A stretch of 50,224 nucleotides of DNA from a virus, in IMG/VR virus record IMGVR_UViG_3300013100_000003, positions 1 to 50,224 of that record; one strand, written 5' to 3'. Shown one piece after another: positions 15,173-24,449 of this stretch. The position numbers and the translations under genes were made by a program. The notes under the pieces are model-generated. The model was not told where the DNA came from and searched no databases. It worked only from the letters and a program-made list of their open reading frames with translations. Numbering within the stretch: the stretch's first letter is position 1; every line of letters starts with the position of its first letter.

Positions 15173-15327
15173 TGATCAGGCTCCGAAACCAGACATCGGG
15201 GCCGGTTCAGTTTGATAGCCGGGTGTTATATCCCGGCCAAACTCTATCCTACCCAAAAGAGATCGCCTCTTACGCCAGCGTCCAGAGAATGATCAGGCTT
15301 GGTCAGTTGCGATTAGTTGAGGATTAA
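15172..15327 (+). CDS. 51-residue protein related to its neighbour
   Basis: ATG 15172 to TAA 15325-15327, easily missed because of its length. It begins MIRLRNQTSGPVQFDSRVLY and continues PGQTL, aligning with the upstream protein (hydrophobic-x-Asn start, V-x-x-P-x-x-x-x-L, a late GxL). The start overlaps the previous stop and the gene ends 2 bp before the next ATG. Probably a virion protein of the head-tail region. Confidence 0.7.
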   Translation: MIRLRNQTSGPVQFDSRVLYPGQTLSYPKEIASYASVQRMIRLGQLRLVED

Positions 15328-15329
15328 TC

Positions 15330-15749
15330 ATGGACTTCTCACCGCTTTATGATTTGAGCGCACTGGAGATCTTCCGCATCATCGCTGATGAATTTGCTGG
15401 AGTTTCAGACGAAACGATCCAGAAGAAGATGCTATTCGCAGCCGTTTACCTCGACAAAGAATGCTATGGCGATGCGTACAACGTAGCGCTTGCCCTCATG
15501 ACCGCTCACCTTATGGCACTTCCTGGCGGCGTTAACGGCGGATATTCAACGAGCGCCGGTAAAGTTACCAGCATGAAAGAGGGCGATCTTTCTCTCAGCT
15601 ATGGCGCTTTAAGCTCCGATAACTCCTGGCTGGGGCAGTCAACATACGGGCAGATGCTGGATCAGCTACAGCGCTCCAGAGGTATGCACCTAACGTTTAT
15701 GACGCGTGGCGTTATTGGCGCTCCTGTTGATGACTGGAAGTTTCAGTAA
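15330..15749 (+). CDS. Head-tail adaptor, DUF4054 family
   Basis: 139 aa with the family pattern: an EFAGVSDE-type start, an all-helical middle (YLDKECYGDAYNVALALMTAHLM), a loop with SMKEGDLSLSYG and the end STYGQMLDQLQR. Such proteins form the ring below the portal. It overlaps the next start by 1 bp. Confidence 0.88.
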   Translation: MDFSPLYDLSALEIFRIIADEFAGVSDETIQKKMLFAAVYLDKECYGDAYNVALALMTAHLMALPGGVNGGYSTSAGKVTSMKEGDLSLSYGALSSDNSWLGQSTYGQMLDQLQRSRGMHLTFMTRGVIGAPVDDWKFQ

Positions 15750-16249
15750 TGAGCGTCACCACATCTGACAACCGCGCAGATTGGGATAAGTTTATCAGAG
15801 GCCTACAGAGCCTCTCTACAGGGCCGCGAGCGGCGGTGGCGGGTGTACAGCAAGGCACTACAACCGGTGACGGGCTGGACGTCGCAGAATACGCGCTAAC
15901 CAACGAAATGGGGGCGGTGATTAAACGCACTGGAAAGCATGGGCCTGTCAGGCCGATTGTTATCCCTTCGCGCCCATTCATGCGCATGTATTTTGACAAC
16001 AACTTAGCGAAGATCGAGCGCTTCTCCGAAAATGCGATCACTCAGGCTATGCTTGGGCGAGTGTCTACAAGGGCGGCATTTACTGCTATCGGACTGTATA
16101 CTCAGACAGGCATCAAAAGGCAGATAAGGAAAAGTGAGGATTTCACACCTAACGCGCCATCAACCATAGAGGCTAAGGGAAGCGAAAGGCCGCTGATAGA
16201 TCACGCCATCCTGTTAAGCAATATCAGTTTTGAGTTAAGGAGAGATTGA
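15749..16249 (+). CDS. Neck / tail-completion protein
   Basis: 166 aa. It has the AEYALTNEMG and PSRPFMRMYFDN motifs of gp10/Mu gpG-like virion morphogenesis proteins (the 'E-x-G ... P-x-R-P-F' pattern). These sit at the head-tail joint. It overlaps its neighbours by 1 and 4 bp. Confidence 0.82.
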   Translation: MSVTTSDNRADWDKFIRGLQSLSTGPRAAVAGVQQGTTTGDGLDVAEYALTNEMGAVIKRTGKHGPVRPIVIPSRPFMRMYFDNNLAKIERFSENAITQAMLGRVSTRAAFTAIGLYTQTGIKRQIRKSEDFTPNAPSTIEAKGSERPLIDHAILLSNISFELRRD

Positions 16250-16710
16250 TGATAGGAAACGGGCCTTTTAATCGTTTCAGGAAAGATCACGATGTGATAA
16301 TCGTCACAGACTCACAATTTAAAGACGGCGTAGTAATGCCTGGCGAGAGGCTGAGAACATCTGCGAAATTCAGCGTACAGGCTATCAAGAACAATCAGGA
16401 GATTGAGTCGTTTAGCGAGGGACGCAGGCTCACTGACTGGCGCAGGCTTTACAGCGATACGAGACTGCCGCTTGCTGGCGACAAGGTTTACGTTGAGTCT
16501 GGTGTTGCTGACGCTAACGGGAACTCCCTAGCCACTGATGACGGCAGCATAATCACGGTTGGTGCTTACGTTGGCTCAAAAGAGGGAATGTCTAACCCGG
16601 CACTGGTTGTGATCGATGGATACGAGTATGAGGTGATTGAGCGCGTATCGTGGCAGAATGGAATCATCAGTCACTATAAATATTTCGTCGTCAGGAAAAG
16701 CTATGGCTAA
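16246..16710 (+). CDS. Head-tail joining protein
   Basis: 154 aa, beta-rich. Position, size and the WRRLYSDTRLP / YEYEVIERVSWQNGIISHYKY segments suit a neck or tail-terminator component. No strong family motif is seen. ATG 16246 overlaps the previous stop by 4 bp. Confidence 0.75.
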   Translation: MMIGNGPFNRFRKDHDVIIVTDSQFKDGVVMPGERLRTSAKFSVQAIKNNQEIESFSEGRRLTDWRRLYSDTRLPLAGDKVYVESGVADANGNSLATDDGSIITVGAYVGSKEGMSNPALVVIDGYEYEVIERVSWQNGIISHYKYFVVRKSYG

Positions 16711-17251
16711 CCCAGAAGAAACCACAATTGATCAGTTTGTGCCGGACGAGGTGGAGGCTGCAGCTTACCGTGTTCTCGCCCCGCTGTTGCCTGAAATGCT
16801 GATTTACTATGAGGGGCAGAATCACAACATATCTCCCCCATACGCAACATTGCGCGTGATATCCCGGCCCGAAATTGGCAACCCAGAATTTGGTCAGGTT
16901 GGTGCGGATGGCATTCAGGAAATCAGGCAGGTCATTCAGGGAACTCTCAGCGTTAAGGTTTATGGCGGTACGGCACGCCGCCACCTGGACAACCTAAGAT
17001 CCAGAACGAAGAAAACGACAAGCCGAGATATTATGACTCGTGAAAAGTTTGTTATATTCTCAACTGAGAGCGTGCTTGATATTCAGTTGCGGCGTGATGG
17101 TGTCTACGCGGAGCCTTGCGCAATGCTGGATATGGGTTTCAGGTTCACTCAGCGTTTCTATGATAACGTTGGGATTATTGAGCATGTAAATGTGGCTGGT
17201 GAGTTTGATACTGTTCCTGTATCATTCGACATTGATATTAAAACCCCTTGA
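16703..17251 (+). CDS. Neck / tail terminator protein (LIC_12616-like)
   Basis: 182 aa from ATG 16703, overlapping the previous stop; an upstream start at 16637 lies inside the neighbour. It contains PPYATLRVISRPEIG and RDGVYAEPCAMLDMGF, the layout of neck proteins that cap the tail tube in myoviruses. It precedes the sheath gene, as expected. Confidence 0.8.
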   Translation: MANPEETTIDQFVPDEVEAAAYRVLAPLLPEMLIYYEGQNHNISPPYATLRVISRPEIGNPEFGQVGADGIQEIRQVIQGTLSVKVYGGTARRHLDNLRSRTKKTTSRDIMTREKFVIFSTESVLDIQLRRDGVYAEPCAMLDMGFRFTQRFYDNVGIIEHVNVAGEFDTVPVSFDIDIKTP

Positions 17252-17260
17252 GGATAGATA

Positions 17261-18607
17261 ATGGCGAACTTAAGCCAGATTGCTAAGGTAGTTATCTCCC
17301 TTAGCACGGCATCGATCAAAAAGGCTAGTTTCGGGATTCCCCTGGTAGTTTCACCTACCACGGCATTTACTGAACGTGTCCGAATTTATAGCGAGCCTGA
17401 CGCTGCAGCGTCTGATAAGTTGGGAGCATCAACCCTGGCGGCTGTTAACGCGGCTTTCGCACAATCACCGCGCCCTCAGTACGTTTACGTTGGACGCCGC
17501 GATCTTGCATCAGCTGTGTTAACCCTGGGCGTGACCACTGTCAATCCGGGCAACATTTTCAGCTTTATTTTTAACGGTCAAACCGTCAGCTATACAGCCG
17601 TAGAAGATGATGGCGTGCCGGATGTGTTGGCGGGGCTTAGCTCAGCAGCAACCGCTATCTCTGGTTTTGGCGGCGCGTATACGGTCAGCGTTAACGTCAA
17701 TGACATTACGCTGACCCCTACTGATCCGAGCAAAGCCTTTGAGCTTAAGTCTGTCAGTAACGTTGATATCGCAACCACTGGCAACGAGAGCAACATTGCC
17801 GCTGATCTTGTGGCTATTCAGCGTGCTAATAAAGCATGGTATGGCTTTAGCCTTGTTGAGCATATCGATGGGCTTATTCTCCAGTCTGCCATCTGGGCTG
17901 AAACTCAGACTAAAATGTATTTTGCTCAATCCAGCTCTGAGGCTATCACTGATCCAGAAAGCACATCTGATATCGCCAGCTTGCTGATGCGCGGTCAGTA
18001 TTACCGCACGGCGCTGATGGTTCACAAAAATGATGCTGAGTACCCGGATGCAGCGTGGATGGGTAAATGCTTCACCTACGAGCCAGGCTCAGAAGTGTGG
18101 GCGCTTAAGCCTCTGTCTATCATCCAGCCGTCTGATTGGTCTGACACAGAGCAGCAAACCATCTGGAACAAAAACGCGAACACCTACGAGGAATATAGCG
18201 AGGGCTATTACCTGACCAACCCCGGTCGAGTGTCTGGCGGTGAGTGGCTTGATATCATCCGTGGTCGTGATTTCGCAGTTGATACGATCCAGAAGGATGT
18301 AGCAAGCGGCATGATCCGTGCTAAAAAGATCCCGTACACTAACCCAGGCATTCAGACGCTGGTTAACATCGTGCGCGGCTCCATGACCAAACTGCAACGA
18401 GCTGGCGTACTTGCGCCGGATGAGGTTAACAGCGCAGGTGAGACCGTCCCTGGCTTCGTCATCAACTATCCGAATGCGGCAGACGTGGACGCGGATACTA
18501 AAGCATCCCGCAAGCTCTATCTGTCATTCGTTGGCATCCTGGCTGGAGCCATTCAAATCACCGACATTACCGGCACACTGGCTTATTCGTATGAAGGGAG
18601 CGCCTAA
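17261..18607 (+). CDS. Tail sheath protein, DUF3383 family
   Basis: 448 aa. N-terminal sheath-type start (ISLSTASIKKASFGIPLVV), then ARR-type YVYVGRRD, a domain with AADLVAIQRANKAWYGFSL, WMGKCF and the C-terminal handshake region. Contraction of this sheath drives DNA injection. The overlap TAATG with the tube gene is the usual sheath-tube pair. Confidence 0.9.
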   Translation: MANLSQIAKVVISLSTASIKKASFGIPLVVSPTTAFTERVRIYSEPDAAASDKLGASTLAAVNAAFAQSPRPQYVYVGRRDLASAVLTLGVTTVNPGNIFSFIFNGQTVSYTAVEDDGVPDVLAGLSSAATAISGFGGAYTVSVNVNDITLTPTDPSKAFELKSVSNVDIATTGNESNIAADLVAIQRANKAWYGFSLVEHIDGLILQSAIWAETQTKMYFAQSSSEAITDPESTSDIASLLMRGQYYRTALMVHKNDAEYPDAAWMGKCFTYEPGSEVWALKPLSIIQPSDWSDTEQQTIWNKNANTYEEYSEGYYLTNPGRVSGGEWLDIIRGRDFAVDTIQKDVASGMIRAKKIPYTNPGIQTLVNIVRGSMTKLQRAGVLAPDEVNSAGETVPGFVINYPNAADVDADTKASRKLYLSFVGILAGAIQITDITGTLAYSYEGSA

Positions 18608-19056
18608 TGCAAGAAAATGAACTGACGGGAACCTGGGACGCATCCCAGCTTAACGTTATCATCGGCGTGCTGCCGCTTACCGGCCTCTCCGATGGTGATA
18701 GCGTAGTTGCTCGACGCAACGAGGCGCTATATGCGAAACGTGTCGGGATGAAAGGCGCTGTGGCTCGCGCACGAATCACCGACAAAACCGGACAGATTGA
18801 AGTCCATATTCTGCAGACGTCAGCAGCAAACGCCGCGATCAGCGCAATGGCTAACCTGGACTCTCTGACTATGGACGGCAAAGCGGTGTTTCCTATCACC
18901 ATCGTTGACCTGTCAGGCGCAACGGTAATCAGTGCGGGTCAGGCGTGGCTGATGCAAATCGGCGACGTGACGTTTTCAACCAACGCAGTGGCGGAGCGTG
19001 TTTACACCTTTGAATGCGCTGATTTGAAAATGGTGCTGGCGGGTAACACGCCATAA
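18607..19056 (+). CDS. Tail tube protein (DUF3277-like)
   Basis: 149 aa beta-rich protein immediately after the sheath, with TGTWDASQLNVIIG and DGDSVVARRNE at the start, typical of tube proteins of this phage type. It forms the rigid inner tube. A terminator follows at 19063. Confidence 0.88.
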   Translation: MQENELTGTWDASQLNVIIGVLPLTGLSDGDSVVARRNEALYAKRVGMKGAVARARITDKTGQIEVHILQTSAANAAISAMANLDSLTMDGKAVFPITIVDLSGATVISAGQAWLMQIGDVTFSTNAVAERVYTFECADLKMVLAGNTP

Positions 19057-19062
19057 GCAAAC

Positions 19063-19087
19063 AGGGTCGCTTAATGCGGCCCTTTTT
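19063..19087 (+). terminator. Terminator after the tube gene
   Basis: AGGGTCGC-TTAAT-GCGGCCCT followed by TTTT. It probably reduces expression of chaperone and tape measure relative to sheath and tube. Confidence 0.85.
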
Positions 19088-19139
19088 AATTCCCCTCCTT
19101 CCGTATACAATGGCCCCCTAACTAACCAGAGGGCTAAAC

Positions 19140-19619
19140 ATGAATATCCATCAATTTGCAATCGGCGAGCAAGAATACACTGCAATCCAGCTCGACGCGT
19201 TTCGCGCAAACTGCTACCTCCTCAAGATGAAATCTAAAATTGGCGCGGCTATGTCTAAGGGCATGGACAGCAACGCGGCTAACCTGATGAATCTCATTGA
19301 CGAGAAAACCGTTGAAGAATTCATTTTCCCACTACTCAAAGATTGTGCCGTGACCTGCACCAGCGAGCGCACAAAGCTGGATGGCAAAGAGGGCATGAAC
19401 AAGCTGTTTACCGCTGCTACCCTGGGCGATTTCTATAAGGTAGCGTGGGAGGTGGTTAAGTTGAACTTTGGCCCTTTTATCTCCGAGCTAACGAAGAGCC
19501 TCTTTGGCGTGGAACTGGCGGATCTGGTGCCGGTAATGAAGGAAAAAATGGCGGGGATCGGCGCGTCACTTTCAGAAGTGACCTCGACTCAGAGTTTTGG
19601 ATCTGGCGTCCAATCATAG
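19140..19619 (+). CDS. Tail assembly chaperone, upstream frame
   Basis: 159 aa, helical, located between tube and tape measure, the standard place of the chaperone that coats the tape measure during tail assembly. The start is ATG 19140 after GAGGGC. A second conserved frame (-1) continues past its stop to the tape-measure start, as in lambda G/GT, so a fraction of ribosomes should shift and make a longer form. Confidence 0.85.
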   Translation: MNIHQFAIGEQEYTAIQLDAFRANCYLLKMKSKIGAAMSKGMDSNAANLMNLIDEKTVEEFIFPLLKDCAVTCTSERTKLDGKEGMNKLFTAATLGDFYKVAWEVVKLNFGPFISELTKSLFGVELADLVPVMKEKMAGIGASLSEVTSTQSFGSGVQS

Positions 19620-19726
19620 CCGGTAAGGTCTCGCTTGAGAGCGTGAAAACAGGGATCGTCAGCATTGACGATCTCATTAAGCTAAACGCATTCCTGGACG
19701 CGCAGGAATTTATGGCGGGTAACTAA
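19592..19726 (+). CDS. Tail assembly chaperone, -1 frameshift extension
   Basis: Frame -1 is open from 19460 to TAA 19724-19726, has no start of its own and ends on the tape-measure ATG. Its protein sequence becomes natural near 19592: EFWIWRPIIAG then a helical end LIKLNAFLDAQEFMAGN. A shift on T TTT at 19595-19598 would join TSTQSF to WIWRPIIAG. A textbook heptamer CCCTTTT also lies at 19472-19478 in the right phase, but a shift there would encode an unlikely Gly/Arg-rich stretch. About 200 aa for the fusion. Confidence 0.75.
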   Translation, partial: EFWIWRPIIAGKVSLESVKTGIVSIDDLIKLNAFLDAQEFMAGN

Positions 19727-21465
19727 TGAATATTCGCGAACTGCTAATCAGGATCGGGGTTAATGGAACTCAGGAGGCTGGGCGACAGGTAACTAACCTC
19801 GATCACAAGGTTGATCAGTTAAAAGGATCGTTTAACAACCTGGGCGGAGCGATTGCTGGTCTGTTTGGGGCTTTCTCGCTGGGTGCCATCGTTCACGCAG
19901 CTGATGAGATGCAAACGCTGGAGTTTCGTACCGGGCAGGTTGCTCAGTCGCAGGGTACAGCAGCGCAGGCTTTCGATCAGGTGGCGGCGCACGCTACTGA
20001 TGCAAGGGTGAGCATTGAGGCTTATACAGAGGCATATGCTGGTATAGGTGCAGCTACTCACGATCTTGTGCATGACCAGTCTGATTTGCTGAATATAACT
20101 GATACTGTCTCGAAGGGCTTGCAGCTGGCTGGGGCCAATACTCAGCAGACCTCATCGGTGATGAGTCAGTTAACCCAGGCTATTTCAATTCAGAAACTGC
20201 AATGGGAAGATCTAAAAGTAATCATGCAAAACTCAGACGCATTCGCCGTGCGCCTGGCAAAAAGTTTAGGCATGAGCCTTTCAGAAATGATCAAGGCAAC
20301 GCAGGGGCAAGGCGGCGGCATCGGTGCTGATAAGATAATCAAGGCAATCCGCGACATGAGCGGTGAGGTTGCTGAGACATTCAAAACAATGCCTATGACG
20401 ATCTCCCAGGCCAGGGTCGTAATCTCCAACCAATTTGACATGATCGTCAACCGGTTCAACCGTGCAAGCGGTGCGGTTTCTATGGTGGCTAACAACATTG
20501 TTAACGCCATGAACTACATTGAGCATGGCGTAAACGTCCTAACTGAGGCTCTGGGAGGCGCTGAGAACGCCGTTCGAATCCTGTCTGTAGTCTTGGGTGC
20601 TGCAGGCCTTGTGGGGGCGCTTAAAGCGCTGCAGTTTGGTATTGGATTCCTGTTCAGTCCGATTGGGTTGCTAATTGGTGGATTGGCTGCTCTGTTCCTG
20701 ATAGGTCAGGATGTGTTCACCTGGCTCAAGGGAGGGCCGTCCGTTCTCGGTGATATGATTGGGCCTGCCAGCGATTTCAAAGATGGAATTGACGGCATCA
20801 GCCAGGCGCTGACAGACTTGAAGAATATGGCGGTTGCCACTCTCCATGCGCTGAATGGGTTGGCTGATTTCTTCAACTCTACTCAGGATTGGGGCGCTGA
20901 TCTGGGGGCTAAGCTGGGGACTGATAAGTTTGCCGGTTGGCTTAAAGAAAAAGCTGGTTGGTTGGCTGACGATCTTGGACAGTGGGGCAGCTACTTTAAC
21001 GATAAGACGTTCGGTGCTTTTGATTTGCCTCAGATGTGGGGTGATAGCCAGCGCGGCCTTGCTGAGTATAACGGCGAAAAGATTGAGCAGAGGAAGCGTG
21101 AGATCGGGTTTTCTGACAGCCGAGAGGGTGATAGCAAATTCAGCTTTGCTGAGAATAACGGCGACAAGACTGATGAGGGCAATAACTACCAGCCTCTTAC
21201 GCCGCCAGGATCTTACAGTCCGCAGATGAAAATCCCGAACGGGTATGAGGATTCAGGCGTTAGCATTTCCTCACCAACGGTAACGGGTGCGCCGGTAAAT
21301 AACGTGACCGTACACATTGGAACCATTGACGCGAGCAATACAGATGCACCAGACGAGGCAATACGCGGGGCAGCTAAGGAAACGTTCACCTCTGTTTTCA
21401 GTGCGCCAGCCGGTTACGGCAGGACTCTGGGAGACAGCCTTACATTTGCCGGGGGGAGTAAATAA
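19726..21465 (+). CDS. Tape measure protein
   Basis: 579 aa. Helical N-terminal tape-measure domain with coiled coil (10-60), IEAYTEAYAGIGAAT and the conserved WEDLKVIMQNS...ARLAKSLGMS region; hydrophobic segments at about 283-330; Gly/Pro-rich C-terminal part. At roughly 0.15 nm per residue it implies a tail of about 85 nm. It is shorter than many. The start overlaps the frameshift product's stop. Confidence 0.92.
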   Translation: MNIRELLIRIGVNGTQEAGRQVTNLDHKVDQLKGSFNNLGGAIAGLFGAFSLGAIVHAADEMQTLEFRTGQVAQSQGTAAQAFDQVAAHATDARVSIEAYTEAYAGIGAATHDLVHDQSDLLNITDTVSKGLQLAGANTQQTSSVMSQLTQAISIQKLQWEDLKVIMQNSDAFAVRLAKSLGMSLSEMIKATQGQGGGIGADKIIKAIRDMSGEVAETFKTMPMTISQARVVISNQFDMIVNRFNRASGAVSMVANNIVNAMNYIEHGVNVLTEALGGAENAVRILSVVLGAAGLVGALKALQFGIGFLFSPIGLLIGGLAALFLIGQDVFTWLKGGPSVLGDMIGPASDFKDGIDGISQALTDLKNMAVATLHALNGLADFFNSTQDWGADLGAKLGTDKFAGWLKEKAGWLADDLGQWGSYFNDKTFGAFDLPQMWGDSQRGLAEYNGEKIEQRKREIGFSDSREGDSKFSFAENNGDKTDEGNNYQPLTPPGSYSPQMKIPNGYEDSGVSISSPTVTGAPVNNVTVHIGTIDASNTDAPDEAIRGAAKETFTSVFSAPAGYGRTLGDSLTFAGGSK

Positions 21466-22184
21466 TGGCTGGGATTACTGATTTAGTTGGCTTCCTGTTC
21501 AATGGTGCTGGCGATAAGAATTTCGCCATGCAATATGGTGAGGGTTCTACTGCTTCCTTTGAAGTTGATGCTGTGCTTAGTGAGACTCACAACTTCTCGC
21601 GACAGGTGACTGATAACAAGGTTGAGAACGGCTCACCAATTGCCGATCACATCATCAAAAACCCGGTAACTCTGGAGATTCAAGCCATTGTTACCGACGC
21701 CCCGATAAAAGGAATCATTGAAGGTATCTCTGACGCTGTTGATAATCTCCTGGGCGGCTCTAAGTACACGAATGACTGCTTCGGCGCTCTGTACCAGCTC
21801 TATGAGTATCAGGGCTACATGACCGTTTACACGCAGTATAAGACCTATCCAAAAATGGTCATTGAGTCTATCTCTATCCCGCGAGATCCTAAGGATGGAG
21901 AGGCGCTGGTTTTCACTATCAGCATGAAGCAGATCAGGATCGTCAGCAGCGCTACGACAAAACTACCTCCAGGCATCGGGGCCAAAGCTGATGGCAAGAG
22001 CAATGCCAAAGGTGATGCAGCAAAACGGGCAACTCCTAACAAGGATGTAGGCAAGAATACTGGCAAGGCCATTGACTCTGATGACGGGGCGAGCTGGTTA
22101 AAACAGGCGAAAGATGGTGCGTCAAAGTCGATTGGTGAGATAATGAAAAGCGCAAAAGGTGCAGCAGCTGAGGCGGGATTCTAA
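21465..22184 (+). CDS. Baseplate/tail-tip protein, Dit-like
   Basis: 239 aa. The first 165 residues form a beta domain with ETHNFSRQVTDNKVENGSPIADHIIKNP-type features and ESISIPRDPKDGEALVF, found in the tail-tip/Dit-like protein following tape measure in this phage type. The C-terminal 70 residues are low-complexity Lys/Ala/Gly. It probably joins the tube to the hub. Confidence 0.8.
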   Translation: MAGITDLVGFLFNGAGDKNFAMQYGEGSTASFEVDAVLSETHNFSRQVTDNKVENGSPIADHIIKNPVTLEIQAIVTDAPIKGIIEGISDAVDNLLGGSKYTNDCFGALYQLYEYQGYMTVYTQYKTYPKMVIESISIPRDPKDGEALVFTISMKQIRIVSSATTKLPPGIGAKADGKSNAKGDAAKRATPNKDVGKNTGKAIDSDDGASWLKQAKDGASKSIGEIMKSAKGAAAEAGF

Positions 22185-22513
22185 TGATCTTTTTCGATCT
22201 TGAAAATGGACTCACAGATCAGACCATTCATGATACGCTCGACGGAGTTCCGGTAACGCTTCGGATCATCTGGAATGAGCGTTTCAAATACTGGACTATG
22301 AGCATTTATGACAGGCAGCAGGCCGCAATCATAACCGGCGTTAAGCTGGTTAGAGATTACCCGCTAATTAGTCGATTCAACCTCAGCCAACTGGCTGGGG
22401 ATTTTATTTTCTACCGTGTGAGCGGCCCTGATGATGAGGCCAGCTTTGACTCGCTAGGAGTGGATTACGAGCTGGTTTATCTGTCAGAGGTGGAAATAAA
22501 TGTTATTCGATAG
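22184..22513 (+). CDS. Baseplate plug protein
   Basis: 109 aa beta protein: FDLENGLTDQTIHDTLDG, WNERFKYWTMSIYD, GVKLVRDYPLISRF. This is the small baseplate 'plug' (DUF6983-like) of simple contractile tails. Overlaps the hub gene by 14 bp. Confidence 0.85.
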   Translation: MIFFDLENGLTDQTIHDTLDGVPVTLRIIWNERFKYWTMSIYDRQQAAIITGVKLVRDYPLISRFNLSQLAGDFIFYRVSGPDDEASFDSLGVDYELVYLSEVEINVIR

Positions 22514-23429
22514 AATTACTGAAATCATCGTCGGGCAAGCAGGAGGCGATGGTAAGAGCATCGGTGATTTGCGATGTGAATTCGATCTCACAGCCACCTC
22601 AAGCAAGTCGCCAAACCAGGGCACTCTAAAGGTTTATAACGCCGCGCCTGACACAATATCCATGATGGAGACGGTAAACAACATCGTAATCATTAAGGCT
22701 GGATACGTGCAGGACGTTGGCCCGATTCAGATATTTGCCGGTACAGTGTGCCGGTCATTAACATATCAGGATGGGCCGGACGTAATCACTGAGATGGAGT
22801 TAAGAGACAGCGTAATCCCTCTGCGTGACGCTAAGGTGTCCATCAGCTATCCACCTAACACCTCCGCAATGAGCGTACTGGACGGCGTAGCGAAAAACTT
22901 TGGCCTGCCTATCAGGAAAAACCTGAAAGTAACAGATAAACAGTACCCGTCCGGCTTTGCCTTTAATGGTCGCGTCAGAAACGCTATGGACCAGGTTTGC
23001 AACTTCCTGGGCCTGGAGTGGAGCGCTCAGGGAAACGAAATCCAGATCATCAAAAAGGGCGGCATCTACTCTGACATGGCAGTAGACCTTAGCGCTGAAA
23101 CAGGAATGATCGGATACCCGCGCCGCGAGTCAAAGACGATGACCGAAAAGACAGCGGCAAAGGAGGGGATTAAGTACGGGCAGAAGGGCATCGTCAGGAC
23201 GACAATCGACGTTTCCGATCCAACCTCAAAGCTCAAGGACAAGACAACCCTTGAGGTTCAGGGATACCGCGTGCGCTCCTTGATGAATGGCGCGTTATAT
23301 CCTGGAGCCTATGTTAAACTCACCGCCAGGGGCATTAATGGCTCATTCTTCCGGGTGGAAGAGGCTCATTATGTTGGCGACGTAGACGGCGCTGATTTTT
23401 ATGTAGAGGTTTTGCTGAGGTTCGTTTAA
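22500..23429 (+). CDS. Baseplate hub protein
   Basis: 309 aa. Beta-rich with the gp27/gpD-like hub pattern: LTVYNAAP-like (LKVYNAAPDTISMME), an AGTVCRSLTYQDG strand pair, and a central PPNTSAMSVLDGVAKNFGL helix. It forms the trimeric hub that holds the spike. Confidence 0.87.
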   Translation: MLFDRITEIIVGQAGGDGKSIGDLRCEFDLTATSSKSPNQGTLKVYNAAPDTISMMETVNNIVIIKAGYVQDVGPIQIFAGTVCRSLTYQDGPDVITEMELRDSVIPLRDAKVSISYPPNTSAMSVLDGVAKNFGLPIRKNLKVTDKQYPSGFAFNGRVRNAMDQVCNFLGLEWSAQGNEIQIIKKGGIYSDMAVDLSAETGMIGYPRRESKTMTEKTAAKEGIKYGQKGIVRTTIDVSDPTSKLKDKTTLEVQGYRVRSLMNGALYPGAYVKLTARGINGSFFRVEEAHYVGDVDGADFYVEVLLRFV

Positions 23430-24103
23430 TGGCTGATAACAATGATGACGTAACAGCGCTTGAGAATTTCATAAAGTCAACAATAGTTGACTTTGTTAAC
23501 ACGAGCATTGATTGCGTGGTCGTCTCCTACAACAACGGGCGCGTCACCGTGCGCCCGAAAGGGAGCAAAGATTATGATGATGGTGATGGTAATGAATATC
23601 CGATCCTTCACGATCTTAAAATGCAGTGGCCACAATTTGCAGGCGGGAAAGCAGGTGTGAAAGGGCCGGTTGAGGCCGGTGATGAATGCGTGCTAATCGT
23701 CTGCCAAAACCCGATGGACGACAGCGGCGACAATCGAAAGTACAGCCTCGTTGATAGCTACGTCATACCGGGCGCGGGGTACGATGACTCAATAGGCGGC
23801 AATGATGATATGCGCCTTTATTTCGGCGAGGCATTTGTTTCCGTGACGGCTGACAAGAAGGTGAAGATCAACGCACCTGGCGGCTTCGACGTGGTGTCGC
23901 CTCAGTCAACATTCAGCGAGAAGGTTAATGTTTATGGCCTGTTCACCTATTCAGCAGGCGCTACCGGCAGCGGCGGATCTGGCGCAGCGATGGCAGTAAC
24001 CGGAAACATTAACGTGAATGGTGAGGTTACTGTGAACGGCATCAAGCTATCAACTCACCGCCACCCAGAGACAGGCGGCACAACTAACGGGCCAATTAAC
24101 TAA
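23429..24103 (+). CDS. Baseplate spike protein (gpV/Gp138-like)
   Basis: 224 aa. N-terminal OB-fold domain with CVVVSYNNGRVTVRPKG and GDECVLIVCQNP, then a repetitive beta-helical C-terminus ending GEVTVNGIKLSTHRHPETGG. It is the needle that pierces the outer membrane; the final HRH may bind a metal at the tip. Confidence 0.88.
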   Translation: MADNNDDVTALENFIKSTIVDFVNTSIDCVVVSYNNGRVTVRPKGSKDYDDGDGNEYPILHDLKMQWPQFAGGKAGVKGPVEAGDECVLIVCQNPMDDSGDNRKYSLVDSYVIPGAGYDDSIGGNDDMRLYFGEAFVSVTADKKVKINAPGGFDVVSPQSTFSEKVNVYGLFTYSAGATGSGGSGAAMAVTGNINVNGEVTVNGIKLSTHRHPETGGTTNGPIN

Positions 24104-24447
24104 TGATCGATATAGCGTGCAAGGATGGGAAATGGCTGTTTGAAAACGGCGACATTAAGATGATTACCGGCGCGGATCTGGTCAGGCAACAGCTTGAATT
24201 CAGGCTTTCGCTCTGGCGTGGGGAGTGGTTTTTAGATCCTGACTTCGGCACTCCATACAACCAGCAGATATTAGGCAAGGCTTTGACGCTTAACGGGGCG
24301 ATAGCAGCACTGAAAGAGCAAATAACGGACGTTGACGGAGTGAAGGAGATAACCCGGTTTGACTACACCTTTACTCGCAAAACACGTAAACTTACCGTCA
24401 ACTTTGAATGCTCAACTGATTACGGGCTAATCACCTACGAGGCGTAA
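24103..24447 (+). CDS. Baseplate wedge protein, gp25/gpW-like
   Basis: 114 aa with the lysozyme-like gp25 fold signature: LVRQQLEFRLSLWRGEWFLD and GTPYNQQILGK. It starts sheath polymerisation. Overlaps the spike gene by 1 bp. Confidence 0.9.
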   Translation: MIDIACKDGKWLFENGDIKMITGADLVRQQLEFRLSLWRGEWFLDPDFGTPYNQQILGKALTLNGAIAALKEQITDVDGVKEITRFDYTFTRKTRKLTVNFECSTDYGLITYEA

Positions 24448-24449
24448 TA

